Below are positions 28,442-37,055 of a stretch of DNA of 42,894 bases, in pieces (positions within the stretch are counted from its first letter, which is position 1; every line of letters begins with the position of its first letter). Origin of the DNA: Pseudomonadota bacterium (GTDB lineage: Bacteria > Pseudomonadota > Alphaproteobacteria > Rhizobiales > Beijerinckiaceae); NCBI GenBank assembly GCA_023423995.1, contig JAFAEL010000062.1, positions 1-42,894 of the forward strand, written 5' to 3'. A program made the position numbers and the translations under genes. The notes under the pieces are model-generated. The model was not told the origin of the DNA and ran no database searches. It saw only the letters and a program-made list of their open reading frames with translations.

Positions 28442-31099
28442 GTGAAAGCGCAACCGACAAGCGGCACGTCAGGCACGCTTGAGGCGAAGCGGCGCAACCC
28501 GGGTCTCCTGGCGGAGCTCCTGGTTCGCGGCTCGCTACGGCACCCTTGGTTGGTGATCATCGTCAGCACGCTGCTGGCCGTTGCGGGTCTCTACGTCTCC
28601 GTCACGCGCTTTGCGATCACGACCGAGACGGACCAGCTCCTCCATTCCGATGCGGCCTGGGGGCGCGACAAGAGCGAGTTCCAGGCCGCGTTCCCGCAAC
28701 TCGCAAAGGTCATCCTCGTCGTCGTCGATGGGGAGACGCCCGAACTCGCGGAAGCCGGAGCCTCCCGGCTCGCGGCTGCGCTGACGAGCAAGCCCGGCCC
28801 GCATATCGAGAAGGTCTGGCGTCCCGATGCCGGGCCATATTTCGAGAAGAACGGGCTCCTGCTGCTTCCGACAGAGGAGCTCAAAGGCACGCTCGGCCAG
28901 ATGCGCGAACAGGCCCCCGTCCTGTCCGCACTGGCGGGAGATCCAACGCTGCGCGGCCTGGCACGCCTCATCCAGCTCGGCGCGTCACAGGGATCGATCG
29001 GCGAGAATTCCGGCCTCCTCGACCGCCTCAGCGAGGTGGTCGAGCGCGTTCTCGCGGGCCAGCCCGCTCGCCTGTCGTGGCAGGAGTTGATGTCGGGCAA
29101 GCAGGCGCTCGCCCCCAATCAGCTTCGCAAGTTCGTGCTCGTCGAGCCGATCCTCGACTACAATGCGCTGCAGCCTGGTGCCGCGACGAGCGACCGGATC
29201 CGCGCCGCTGCCGCGGAGCTCGGGCTCACCGCCGCAGGCAGTGGAACACGCGTGCGGCTCACGGGATTGCCGCCTCTCGCCGACGAGGAATTCGGGACGG
29301 TGCAGGAGGGTGCACCGCTCCATTTAGGCCTGACGGTGGTTGCGATCGCTGTCATTCTCTACTTGGCCTTGCGCTCAGGCAGGCTCATCTTCGCGGTGCT
29401 CGCGACCACGGCGGCAGGCCTCGTCGTCACGATCGGCACTGGCCTGCTGCTCGTCGGGCGCTTCAACGTTATCTCGGTCGCGGTAGCGGCACTCTTTCTC
29501 GGCCTCGGCGTCGATTTCAGCATCCAGCTCGCGGTTCGCTATCGGGACGAGCGCCATAAGCTCCACGAGCTCCGGCGCGCCATTCTCGCGACGGCGAGCG
29601 GCATGGGCTGGTCGCTGACGCTCGCGGCCATGTCGCTGATCGTCGGCTTCTTCTCGTTCCTGCCAACCGAGTTTACGGGAGTTGCCGAGCTAGGCCTGAT
29701 TACCGGCGTCGGGATGGTGATCGCGTTCGTCGCGAGTCTCACCCTCCTGCCGGCACTGATCTACGTGATGCCCCCGCCGCCGGAGCCGGAGAGCATCGAG
29801 ATGCCCCGGCTTGCGAAGGTCGACCACTGGATCCTCGCTCACAGAAAGCTGGTCATCGTCTCTTCCATCGCCGTCGTCGTAGCCGGGCTGCCCTTCCTTC
29901 TTCGCCTCGACTTCGATGCCAACCCGATGCATCTGCGAGACGAGAAGACGGAGGCGGTTGCCACGTTCCTCGATCTCAGCCGGACGCCCGGCATGTCGCC
30001 GAACTCGATCAGCGTCCTGGCGCCCTCCCTTGAGACCGCGCGCCCGCTCGCGGCGAAGCTCGCCGGTCTTCCCGAGGTGAGCCGCGTGACGACCGTGCTG
30101 ACCTTCGTCCCAGACAACCAGGATGAGAAGCTCGCGCTCATTCGCGAGACGGCCGAGGAACTGTCGGACATCGTCAGCGACAGGCCGCCTGCTCCCGCTC
30201 CAACCGATGCCGAACTCCAACAGGCCCTTCGTCGCGCGGCCGACGCGCTGCTGTCGAAGACGGGAACGGATGCGGGGTCGGCGGCTCTCCGCCGGCTCGG
30301 TGAGAACTTCAAGCGCCTTGCGGACGGCTCTCCAGAACAGCGCACACGTGCCCAGGCGGCGATCGCCGGGGGGCTCCCGCAACTGCTCGCGGGCCTGAGA
30401 ACAGCGCTCGGGGCCAGCCGCGTAACACTGGCCGACCTGCCTGCGGATCTTCGGAGGGATTGGATCGCCCCCGACGGGCGTGTCCGGATCGAGGTTTATC
30501 CGAAGGGCGACGGCAACGACAACGAAGTGCTGGAGGCCTTCACGGCCGCGGTCGAGAAGGTCGCGCCCAACCTGTCGGGCGGCCCGGTCGACATCGTCGA
30601 GTCGGGCAAGATCATCGGGCGGGCCTTCGCAACCGCCGCCCTGCTCGCACTCCTCGGCGTCTTCGGCATCCTGACGCTCGCCCTCCGGCGTGCCAAGGAC
30701 GTCGCCTTGACGCTGGGGCCCCTCGTCGTCGCCACGATCATGACCCTCGAGGCCGCTCAGCTGATCGGCATGCCCTTGAACCTCGCCAACGTGATCGCGC
30801 TTCCCCTGATGCTCGCCGTCGGGGTGGCCTTCCACATCTACTACATGATCGCGTGGCGGGAGGGCGTCGCGGACATGCTGGCCTCCAGCCTGACCCGTGC
30901 GATCTTCTTCTCGTCCCTGACAACCGGCGTGGCCTTCGGCAGCTTGTGGCTGTCGAACCATCCAGGCACGGCGAGCATGGGCAAGCTGCTGACGATCTCG
31001 CTGTTTTTCACCCTGGTCGCGGCCTTCATCATGGTGCCGGCCTTCCTGGGGCCACCTCGGACCCAGGCGGCCACACCTGGCGAGAAAAAGCCTACCTGA
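28442..31099 (+). CDS. hpnN: HpnN-type hopanoid RND transporter
   Basis: 885 aa MMPL/RND-family inner-membrane protein. One span near residues 28-50 (WLVIIVSTLLAVAGLYVSV), a large periplasmic domain beginning FAITTETDQLLHSDAAW, five clustered spans at about 300-440 (GAPLHLGLTVVAIAVILYLA…), a second single span at about 465-490, a second periplasmic domain and five more spans at about 720-875. The layout and DTDTDxLL-like opening match HpnN, which moves hopanoids to the outer membrane. GTG 28442 is chosen because GGAAAGG lies seven bases before it; GTG 28427 is possible. It is followed 65 bp later by the HpnP-like gene. Confidence 0.88.
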   Translation: MKAQPTSGTSGTLEAKRRNPGLLAELLVRGSLRHPWLVIIVSTLLAVAGLYVSVTRFAITTETDQLLHSDAAWGRDKSEFQAAFPQLAKVILVVVDGETPELAEAGASRLAAALTSKPGPHIEKVWRPDAGPYFEKNGLLLLPTEELKGTLGQMREQAPVLSALAGDPTLRGLARLIQLGASQGSIGENSGLLDRLSEVVERVLAGQPARLSWQELMSGKQALAPNQLRKFVLVEPILDYNALQPGAATSDRIRAAAAELGLTAAGSGTRVRLTGLPPLADEEFGTVQEGAPLHLGLTVVAIAVILYLALRSGRLIFAVLATTAAGLVVTIGTGLLLVGRFNVISVAVAALFLGLGVDFSIQLAVRYRDERHKLHELRRAILATASGMGWSLTLAAMSLIVGFFSFLPTEFTGVAELGLITGVGMVIAFVASLTLLPALIYVMPPPPEPESIEMPRLAKVDHWILAHRKLVIVSSIAVVVAGLPFLLRLDFDANPMHLRDEKTEAVATFLDLSRTPGMSPNSISVLAPSLETARPLAAKLAGLPEVSRVTTVLTFVPDNQDEKLALIRETAEELSDIVSDRPPAPAPTDAELQQALRRAADALLSKTGTDAGSAALRRLGENFKRLADGSPEQRTRAQAAIAGGLPQLLAGLRTALGASRVTLADLPADLRRDWIAPDGRVRIEVYPKGDGNDNEVLEAFTAAVEKVAPNLSGGPVDIVESGKIIGRAFATAALLALLGVFGILTLALRRAKDVALTLGPLVVATIMTLEAAQLIGMPLNLANVIALPLMLAVGVAFHIYYMIAWREGVADMLASSLTRAIFFSSLTTGVAFGSLWLSNHPGTASMGKLLTISLFFTLVAAFIMVPAFLGPPRTQAATPGEKKPT

Positions 31100-31164
31100 A
31101 GTCGGACGGCTCGACGGAGCGCCAGCGCCGACCTAGACTCCACGCTTTAGGCTAGGAGCTTCGC

Positions 31165-32796
31165 TTGCGCTGTCCGCTTCCCGTCACGAACACGCGCCGC
31201 ATACTCTGCGTCTTTCCTGCCTACACGCCCTCCTTCGGTACCTTCGCTCACGCCTATCCGCTCATGGGCGGCGTGAAGGCCTTCATGCCGCCGCAGGGTC
31301 TGCTGCTCATCGCGGCATACCTGCCGGAATCCTGGCCGGTCCGGTTCATCGACGAGAACATCGCACCCGCGACGGCCCGCGATTTCGCCTGGGCCGACGT
31401 GGTCCTCGTGAGCGGGATGCACGTGCAGGTGGACCGGATCAATGACATCCGCCGCCGTGCGCAGGATGCCGGCAAGGTCGCGGTTCTGGGCGGTCCCTCG
31501 GCCTCGGGCGCGCCGGAATGGTACGATGGCTTCGACTACCTGCACCTAGGCGAGATGGGTGACGCGACCGACCAGTTGATCGCCTACCTGGACGCGAGCA
31601 TCGAGCGCCCGCAGGCGCAGGTCCGCCTCGAGACCAAGGAGCGGCTGCCGCTCCCGGACTTCCCGCAGCCGGCCTACGACAAGGTTCCGCTGAAGCGCTA
31701 TCTGATCGGCAGCCTGCAGTTCTCGAGCGGCTGCCCCTATCGCTGCGAGTTCTGCGATATTCCGGCCCTGTACGGGCGCCAGCCCCGGCTGAAGACGGCA
31801 GAGCAACTCCTCTCCGAATTGGATCTCATCCTCCGGCAGCCCGTACGGCCGGCCGTCGTCTACTTCGTAGACGACAACTTCATCGGCAACCGGAAAGCCA
31901 CGCGAGAGATGCTGCCGCATCTCGTCGAGTGGCAGAAGCGGAACGGCTACCCGCTCCAGTTCGCCTGCGAAGCGACACTGAACCTCGCCCAGCAGCCGGA
32001 AATCTTGGCGATGATGCAGCAGGCGAACTTCATCACCGTTTTCGTCGGGATCGAGACCCCGGACGCCGAAGCGCTCAGACAGATCGACAAGGGACACAAC
32101 GCGAAGCTGCCCATCCTGCCGTCGATCGACATCATCAACAGCTACGGAATGGAGGTCACGTCCGGGATCATCATGGGTCTTGACACCGACTCTCCCGAGA
32201 GCGAGGTGCGCCTGCGCGAGTTCGTCGACGCCTCGAACGTGCCGGTACTGACCATCAACCTGCTGCAGGCCCTACCCAAGACCCCCCTATGGGAGCGGCT
32301 CGAGAAGGCGGACCGGCTGGACCACGACCCTAGCCGGGAATCGAACGTGCGCTTCCTGATGCCCTACGAGGAGATCCTGGCGGGGTGGCGGCGCTCGATC
32401 GCACATGCCTATACGCCCGAGCGGCTATTCACCCGCTTCCTCCACCAGGTGGAGGCGACCTATCCGAACCGCATCAAGGTACCAGTGAGATCGCAGCTCA
32501 CGGTCAGCAATCTGCGGCGCGGGGTGGTCCTAGGCTTCAACATCCTGGTCCGCGTCGGGCTCCTGTCGGATTACCGCCGCGCGTTCTGGAAGGCTGCACG
32601 CGAGGCCATCCGGCGAGGCCAGATCGAGGCCGTGTTCAACATGGGCTTCGTCGCCCACCACATGATCCGCTTCACCCAGGAAGCCCTATCCGGCCAGCAG
32701 AACGCCTCCTTCTACGCCACCCGGGCTGATGCTTCAGGGCAGCCCGCCGTGCCTCCCGGGGGACTCCCGGCAATCAGCGATCGACGGGCTGCCTGA
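31165..32796 (+). CDS. hpnP: B12-binding radical SAM protein, probable hopanoid C-2 methylase
   Basis: 543 aa. An N-terminal cobalamin-binding Rossmann part (RILCVFPAYTPSFGTFAHAYP, MPPQGLLLIAAYLP, VRFIDENI) precedes a radical SAM barrel with the Fe-S motif C-x3-C-x2-C in SSGCPYRCEFCDIPALYGR. Then VYFVDDNFIGNRK, FACEATLNLA, VFVGIETPD and GIIMGLDTD, and a DUF4070-like tail. HpnP adds the C-2 methyl group to hopanoids; sequence blocks and the neighbouring hpnN both fit. Another B12-radical SAM methylase of the same superfamily is possible. TTG 31165 is chosen because AGGAG lies seven bases upstream. Its activity would need cobalamin, as does EutBC nearby. Confidence 0.68.
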   Translation: MRCPLPVTNTRRILCVFPAYTPSFGTFAHAYPLMGGVKAFMPPQGLLLIAAYLPESWPVRFIDENIAPATARDFAWADVVLVSGMHVQVDRINDIRRRAQDAGKVAVLGGPSASGAPEWYDGFDYLHLGEMGDATDQLIAYLDASIERPQAQVRLETKERLPLPDFPQPAYDKVPLKRYLIGSLQFSSGCPYRCEFCDIPALYGRQPRLKTAEQLLSELDLILRQPVRPAVVYFVDDNFIGNRKATREMLPHLVEWQKRNGYPLQFACEATLNLAQQPEILAMMQQANFITVFVGIETPDAEALRQIDKGHNAKLPILPSIDIINSYGMEVTSGIIMGLDTDSPESEVRLREFVDASNVPVLTINLLQALPKTPLWERLEKADRLDHDPSRESNVRFLMPYEEILAGWRRSIAHAYTPERLFTRFLHQVEATYPNRIKVPVRSQLTVSNLRRGVVLGFNILVRVGLLSDYRRAFWKAAREAIRRGQIEAVFNMGFVAHHMIRFTQEALSGQQNASFYATRADASGQPAVPPGGLPAISDRRAA

Positions 32797-32808
32797 GCGC
32801 CGCGAGGG

Positions 32809-33066
32809 TCAGCGGCGTCCACCCGGACTCTTCTTCGAGTAGCTGGCGATCGCGGCTTGGCAGCGGGGGGAGAGATCCTTCATCCGCTGCTGGAAGCACT
32901 GTTCGACCTGAGGCGTGTTCGGGTCGAACATCGAGCAGAAGCGCATGTAGTCGTTGGTGCAGTTCTGGCGGAAGACGGCTTCCTGCTCAGGCGTCATCGC
33001 GCCGGCGGCGGTCGCCGCGAGCGTAAGCCCGACCGCGGCCGCGATCCTGATCATCATCGAAGGCAT
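32809..33066 (-). CDS. Small periplasmic Cys-containing protein of unknown function
   Basis: 85 aa from ATG 33066. Signal peptide ends near residue 21 (AATAAGAM). The mature part MTPEQEAVFRQNCTNDYMRF continues with CSMFDPNTPQVEQC and SPRCQAAIAS: four cysteines spaced as in two helical hairpins, C-x7-C and C-x11-C. The family is widespread in Hyphomicrobiales; some databases call it a cyclic-nucleotide phosphodiesterase, which I do not see supported by any motif. Convergent with the hpnP-like gene, ending 13 bp from it. Confidence 0.7.
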   Translation of the reverse strand: MPSMMIRIAAAVGLTLAATAAGAMTPEQEAVFRQNCTNDYMRFCSMFDPNTPQVEQCFQQRMKDLSPRCQAAIASYSKKSPGGRR

Positions 33067-33205
33067 GCATGCACCTGGGTGGTTGTACTTCGTGTCACTT
33101 AGGTTAACCGCGCCGAGACGGTAAGGTTCTCGACCCCGGTAGAGTGCCGCGGCGACGTTTCTGTCCAATGTCGAGCAGTCGGACCTACGACACCGCCTAG
33201 ACCTC

Positions 33206-33607
33206 CTACGGGGCGGCCTTCTTCCCCGTGGCGTCGAACTGCTTGAGATACGCGATCAGGTCGGTGATGCGCTGCTCGTCCTTGAGGCCGGCATAAACCA
33301 TTTTCGTGCCGGGGATCTTGGCACGCGGGTCCTTGATGTAGTCGCGGAAGGTGGCGTCGTCCCAGGTCAAACCCGAGTTCTTGTTGGCGGCGGAGTAGGT
33401 GTAGCCCTCCACCGTACCGGCCTTTCGGCCGAAGAGGCCGTTCAACTGCGGACCGACGATGTTTCGGGCGCCCTCCCCGATCTGATGGCAGGCGCGGCAC
33501 TGCGCATAGACGCGTTCACCGGCCCCGGCATCCTGCGCCAGGCTCGGTGAACTCGCCGCCGCCGCAAGCGCCGCAACGATGCCGGCCGACCGAATGATGG
33601 ACATCAT
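33206..33607 (-). CDS. Soluble class I cytochrome c (c2/c550-like)
   Basis: 133 aa. A signal peptide (residues 1-24, ending SPSLAQD) is followed by a single haem c domain: attachment site CRACHQ, GPQLNGLFGRKAGTVEGY (Pro/Leu near haem), YSAANKNSGLTWDDATF, and the axial Met in PGTKMVYAGLKDEQR. Ends LIAYLKQFD. Such periplasmic carriers transfer electrons between the bc1 complex and terminal oxidases or dehydrogenases. Start ATG 33607 has GGAGA nine bases upstream. It is divergent from eutB; the 263 bp between hold no other gene. Confidence 0.93.
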   Translation of the reverse strand: MMSIIRSAGIVAALAAAASSPSLAQDAGAGERVYAQCRACHQIGEGARNIVGPQLNGLFGRKAGTVEGYTYSAANKNSGLTWDDATFRDYIKDPRAKIPGTKMVYAGLKDEQRITDLIAYLKQFDATGKKAAP

Positions 33608-33870
33608 CAACAGATTCTCCGCAGCCTCGAGCCCGCGCTCCATCATCCAACCGGAGCGGCAGAATGGGGCGTCCTCAAGGAGCCATATCGTACGAAGCGG
33701 TGCTCATCGGAAGGGCCGGGGCGTGCTGCAAGACACATTGCACGCCGCTTCGCCTGCAGACCGCGCGAACAGCGATGTTGAGCTTGAACGCCGGTCCGCC
33801 AAGACGCTAGCCTCTCCGATAGGGCTGCAAGCGCCTTCTCCGGCGCCCTGGTCGGCCTGAGGACCTCGTC

Positions 33871-35268
33871 TTGAGCTTTGTCCACGATGCGGGCGGCACC
33901 CGCTACGTCTTCCCGGATCTCAAGGCCGTGATGGCCTGCGCCTCGCCGCAACGCTCGGGCGACGAGTTGGCCGGCGTCGCGGCGCAGAGCGCGGCGGAGC
34001 GGGTCGCGGCACGACGCGTCCTTGCCGACATCCCACTGAAGCGCTTTCTCCAGGACACCCTTGTTCCCTACGAGGCCGACGAGGTCACGCGCCTGATCCT
34101 GGACGGACATGACCCGGCCGCCCACAAGCCAATCGCCCATATGACGGTCGGAGAGTTTCGGGACTGGCTCCTCAATCCGGCTGTCACGGCGAGCGAACTC
34201 ACCTCAGTAGCGCCCGGCCTCACACCCGAGATGGTCGCCGCCGTCTCGAAGCTGATGCGCAACCAGGAGCTGATCACGGTCGCCGCCAAGTGCCGGGTGA
34301 CGACCGCCTTCCGCACCACGCTCGGCCTCCCTGGGCGGCTCGGCAGCCGACTACAGCCGAACCACCCCACGGACGACCCGGCCGGGATCGCGGCGGTGAT
34401 CCTGGACGGGCTACTTTACGGGATCGGCGACGCGGTCATCGGCATCAACCCCGCCGCGGATTCGGTCGAGGGAACCGTCGAGTTGCTGCGGATGCTCGAC
34501 GATATCCGGCTCCGCCTGGACCTGCCGGCGCAGAGCTGCGTCCTGACCCATGTCACCAACGCCATCAAGGCCATCGAGCGCGGGGCCCCGACCGACCTCG
34601 TCTTCCAATCCGTGGCCGGCACCGAAGGCGCAAACCGCGGCTTCGGCGTCGATCTCGCGCTGCTGCAGGAGGCACGGGAGGCCGCCCTCTCGCTCGGTAG
34701 GGGAGAGGTCGGCGACAACGTGATGTATTTCGAGACCGGACAGGGCTCCGCGCTCTCGGCCGGCGCGCATCACGGGGTGGACCAGCAGACCCTGGAGGTC
34801 CGCGCCTATGCTGTGGCCCGGGCCTTCAAGCCTCTCATCGTTAACACTGTCGTCGGCTTCATCGGGCCGGAATATCTCTACGACGCCAAGCAGATCATCC
34901 GAGCGGGCCTGGAGGATCATGCCTGCGGCAAGCTTCTCGGCCTGCCGATGGGGTGCGACGTCTGCTATACGAACCATGCCGAGGCGGATGCGGACGACAT
35001 GGACGTCCTGATGAACCTGCTTTCGGTCGCTGGCGTGACCTTCCTGATCGGCGTCCCAGGCGCGGACGACGTGATGCTCAACTATCAGAGCCTGTCCTTC
35101 CACGACATCTTGAGCCTTCGCCATCAGCTCAACCTCCGGCCCGCGCCGGAATTCGACGCGTGGCTCAGCCGCCTTGGCATGCTCGACGACGCCGGCCGGA
35201 TCCCGCCGAGGCTGAGGAGCGACGAACCGGTCAGGCGGCTTGAGACGATCATCAAGGCGGCTGCCTGA
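33871..35268 (+). CDS. eutB: Ethanolamine ammonia-lyase large subunit
   Basis: 465 aa. With EutC and adenosylcobalamin it converts ethanolamine to acetaldehyde and ammonia. Signatures: VMACASPQRSGDELAGVAAQ, DIPLKRFLQDTLVPYEADEV, NQELITVAAKC, SRLQPNHPTDDP, GDAVIGINPAADS, MYFETGQGSALSAGAHHGVD, the late GLPMGCDVCYTNHAEADADD and LIGVPGADDVMLNYQSLSFH. Length normal. TTG start at 33871 with GAGGA about seven bases upstream. Overlaps eutC by one base. No eut microcompartment, eutA reactivase, transporter or acetaldehyde dehydrogenase genes are in the window. Confidence 0.97.
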   Translation: MSFVHDAGGTRYVFPDLKAVMACASPQRSGDELAGVAAQSAAERVAARRVLADIPLKRFLQDTLVPYEADEVTRLILDGHDPAAHKPIAHMTVGEFRDWLLNPAVTASELTSVAPGLTPEMVAAVSKLMRNQELITVAAKCRVTTAFRTTLGLPGRLGSRLQPNHPTDDPAGIAAVILDGLLYGIGDAVIGINPAADSVEGTVELLRMLDDIRLRLDLPAQSCVLTHVTNAIKAIERGAPTDLVFQSVAGTEGANRGFGVDLALLQEAREAALSLGRGEVGDNVMYFETGQGSALSAGAHHGVDQQTLEVRAYAVARAFKPLIVNTVVGFIGPEYLYDAKQIIRAGLEDHACGKLLGLPMGCDVCYTNHAEADADDMDVLMNLLSVAGVTFLIGVPGADDVMLNYQSLSFHDILSLRHQLNLRPAPEFDAWLSRLGMLDDAGRIPPRLRSDEPVRRLETIIKAAA

Positions 35269-36005
35269 TGGGCAGCGTGCAGCCTGACCCATCCTGCGCC
35301 CCGCTGTTCGCAAGCCTTCGCGCGAGAACGCCAGCACGCATCGGACTTGGCCGGACGGGCGATTCGCTGCCCCTTTCAGAACAACTCGACCTGCAGCAAG
35401 CGCATGCAAGGGCGCGCGACGCGGTTCATGGGCAGGTGGATTTCGCCGCCCTGGCGGCTGCGCTCGCCCCTAGGCCAAGCATCCAGGTTCGGAGCCAGGC
35501 TGCAGATCGCGCCACGTTCCTTCGTCGTCCGGATCTCGGACGGCTGCTTGCCGAGGCCGATCTCCCGCGCCTGGACGGTGTGCGCGGAAGCTACGATCTA
35601 GCAATCATCATCGCCGACGGCCTTTCGGCCTCCGCCGTGAACACCTATGCCGCCGCGACCGCGAAGGCGATCCTGACGGAGGCGGAGGGCTATCGGATCG
35701 CCCCGATCGTTTTCGCCCACGAAGCGCGTGTTGCGCTTGCGGACGAGATTGGGGAGCGCCTTGGCGCGGGGGCGACGGCGATGCTCATCGGGGAGCGTCC
35801 AGGCCTCACGATCTCGGACAGCCTCGGCATCTATGTAACAGCGTGGCCGCGCCCGGGCCGTGCGGATTCGGAGCGCAACTGCATCTCCAATATCAATGCG
35901 CATGGCCTCGCCCCGGAAGCCGCAGGCCGGCTCTGTGGCGTGATCCTGTCGATGGCACGCCAACTCGGTCGGACGGGCACCGAGCTTAAGCCGCCCGCTC
36001 TCTAA
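35268..36005 (+). CDS. eutC: Ethanolamine ammonia-lyase small subunit
   Basis: 245 aa; the B12-binding partner of EutB. Family features: ARIGLGRTGDSLPLSEQLDL near residue 25, HARARDAVHGQVDF, then SQAADRATFLRRPDLGR, DLAIIIADGLSASAVNTYA, and GERPGLTISDSLGIYVTA with the late SERNCISNINAHGL. Start ATG overlaps the eutB stop (TGATG), showing translational coupling. About 130 bp without a gene separate it from the enoyl-CoA hydratase gene. Confidence 0.97.
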   Translation: MGSVQPDPSCAPLFASLRARTPARIGLGRTGDSLPLSEQLDLQQAHARARDAVHGQVDFAALAAALAPRPSIQVRSQAADRATFLRRPDLGRLLAEADLPRLDGVRGSYDLAIIIADGLSASAVNTYAAATAKAILTEAEGYRIAPIVFAHEARVALADEIGERLGAGATAMLIGERPGLTISDSLGIYVTAWPRPGRADSERNCISNINAHGLAPEAAGRLCGVILSMARQLGRTGTELKPPAL

Positions 36006-36138
36006 GCAGATTGGCAAGTTGCGCAGGATCTGCGGAGAGGCCGGTTGCCTCCTGGTAGGGCCAGGTTCTAGTCCCGGGAAAGACAAGCGTGCTGCGAAGC
36101 GCTTCGGTTGACTCGGAAGTTTGGAGAGAGGCGGCCGC

Positions 36139-36933
36139 ATGAGCCAGCAGGAGAAACCCCTTCTCGTGGAGCAGCGCGAGAGCGTCGCCTACCTCACCAT
36201 GAACCGCCCTGCCGTCCTGAACGCACTCGACCAGGGCATGGTGGAAGCGCTGCTCGCGGCAGCGCAACAAGTTTCCGAAGACCCGAAGATCCGTGCCGTC
36301 GTGCTGCGTGGCGCCGGCAGGGCTTTCATGGCCGGGGGCGACATTGCCTCCTTCCAGCGCGCCCTGCCCAATGCGCCGGCCGTGATCGGCAGGCTGATCG
36401 GCCCCTTCCATGATGCGCTTCAAATCCTCGGCGCCATGCCGAAACCCCTGATCACGAGCGTGCATGGTGCGGTTGCGGGAGCCGGCGTCAGCATGATGCT
36501 GGCGGGCGATCTCACGATCGCGGCAGACAATGCGCAGATCTCGCTGGCCTATACCCGGCTTGGGACAAGTGCCGATGGCGGCGCGAGTTGGTCGCTACCG
36601 CGCGTGGTCGGCCTGCGCAAGGCGATGGAGATCGCGCTCCTGAACGAGGCGATCGGAGCGGAGGAAGCGTTGCGGCTCTCGCTCGTGAACAAGGTTGTGC
36701 CCTCCGACGACCTGGACGAAGCCACGGCGAAGCTCGCCGGAAAGCTGGCGGCCGGGCCGACCTTCGCGCTCGGCGCCATGAAGCGGCTGCTCAGGACATC
36801 GCTGGACAACAACTTCGCCACGCAGCTCGATGCCGAGGCCGAGAGCTTCAAGACCTGCGCCGGAACAGCGGATTTCGCAGAAGGCGTGGAGGCCTTCATG
36901 GCAAAGCGTCCCGCGCGCTTCTCCGGCCGCTGA
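36139..36933 (+). CDS. Enoyl-CoA hydratase/isomerase family protein
   Basis: 264 aa crotonase fold. Opening VAYLTMNRPAVLNALDQGM is canonical; oxyanion-hole segments are GRAFMAGGDIASF and HGAVAGAGVSMMLAGDL. The acidic/variable catalytic segment reads TSADGGASWSLPRVVG, the PaaG/isomerase-like pattern rather than the two-Glu hydratase, so isomerase or related activity is as likely as hydration. Tail has the usual EGVEAFMAKRPARFSG. Start ATG 36139 has GGAGAGAGG upstream. It lies 133 bp past eutC and 122 bp before the DSD1 gene, so operon membership is unclear. Confidence 0.9.
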   Translation: MSQQEKPLLVEQRESVAYLTMNRPAVLNALDQGMVEALLAAAQQVSEDPKIRAVVLRGAGRAFMAGGDIASFQRALPNAPAVIGRLIGPFHDALQILGAMPKPLITSVHGAVAGAGVSMMLAGDLTIAADNAQISLAYTRLGTSADGGASWSLPRVVGLRKAMEIALLNEAIGAEEALRLSLVNKVVPSDDLDEATAKLAGKLAAGPTFALGAMKRLLRTSLDNNFATQLDAEAESFKTCAGTADFAEGVEAFMAKRPARFSGR

Positions 36934-37055
36934 CCTCGCCGTCGAGGCGAACGCCCTCCCCGTCGAGATACGGGATGCGGATCATCTCCAGCGCTCCGCA
37001 TCGACGTGGCGCCGGCGCCACGACTATCATCGGGCAGGACAGCAGGTAGCGCTTC

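Noticed and set aside
33608..33870. Cobalamin riboswitch before eutB
   Set aside because: The region lacks a recognisable B12-box and the pairing expected of that riboswitch.
36934..37055. Minus-strand open frame over the gap before the DSD1 gene (segment RYLLSCPMIVVAPAPRR and on)
   Set aside because: It extends into the DSD1 gene in antisense and has no ribosome site or family match; it looks like a GC-rich shadow.
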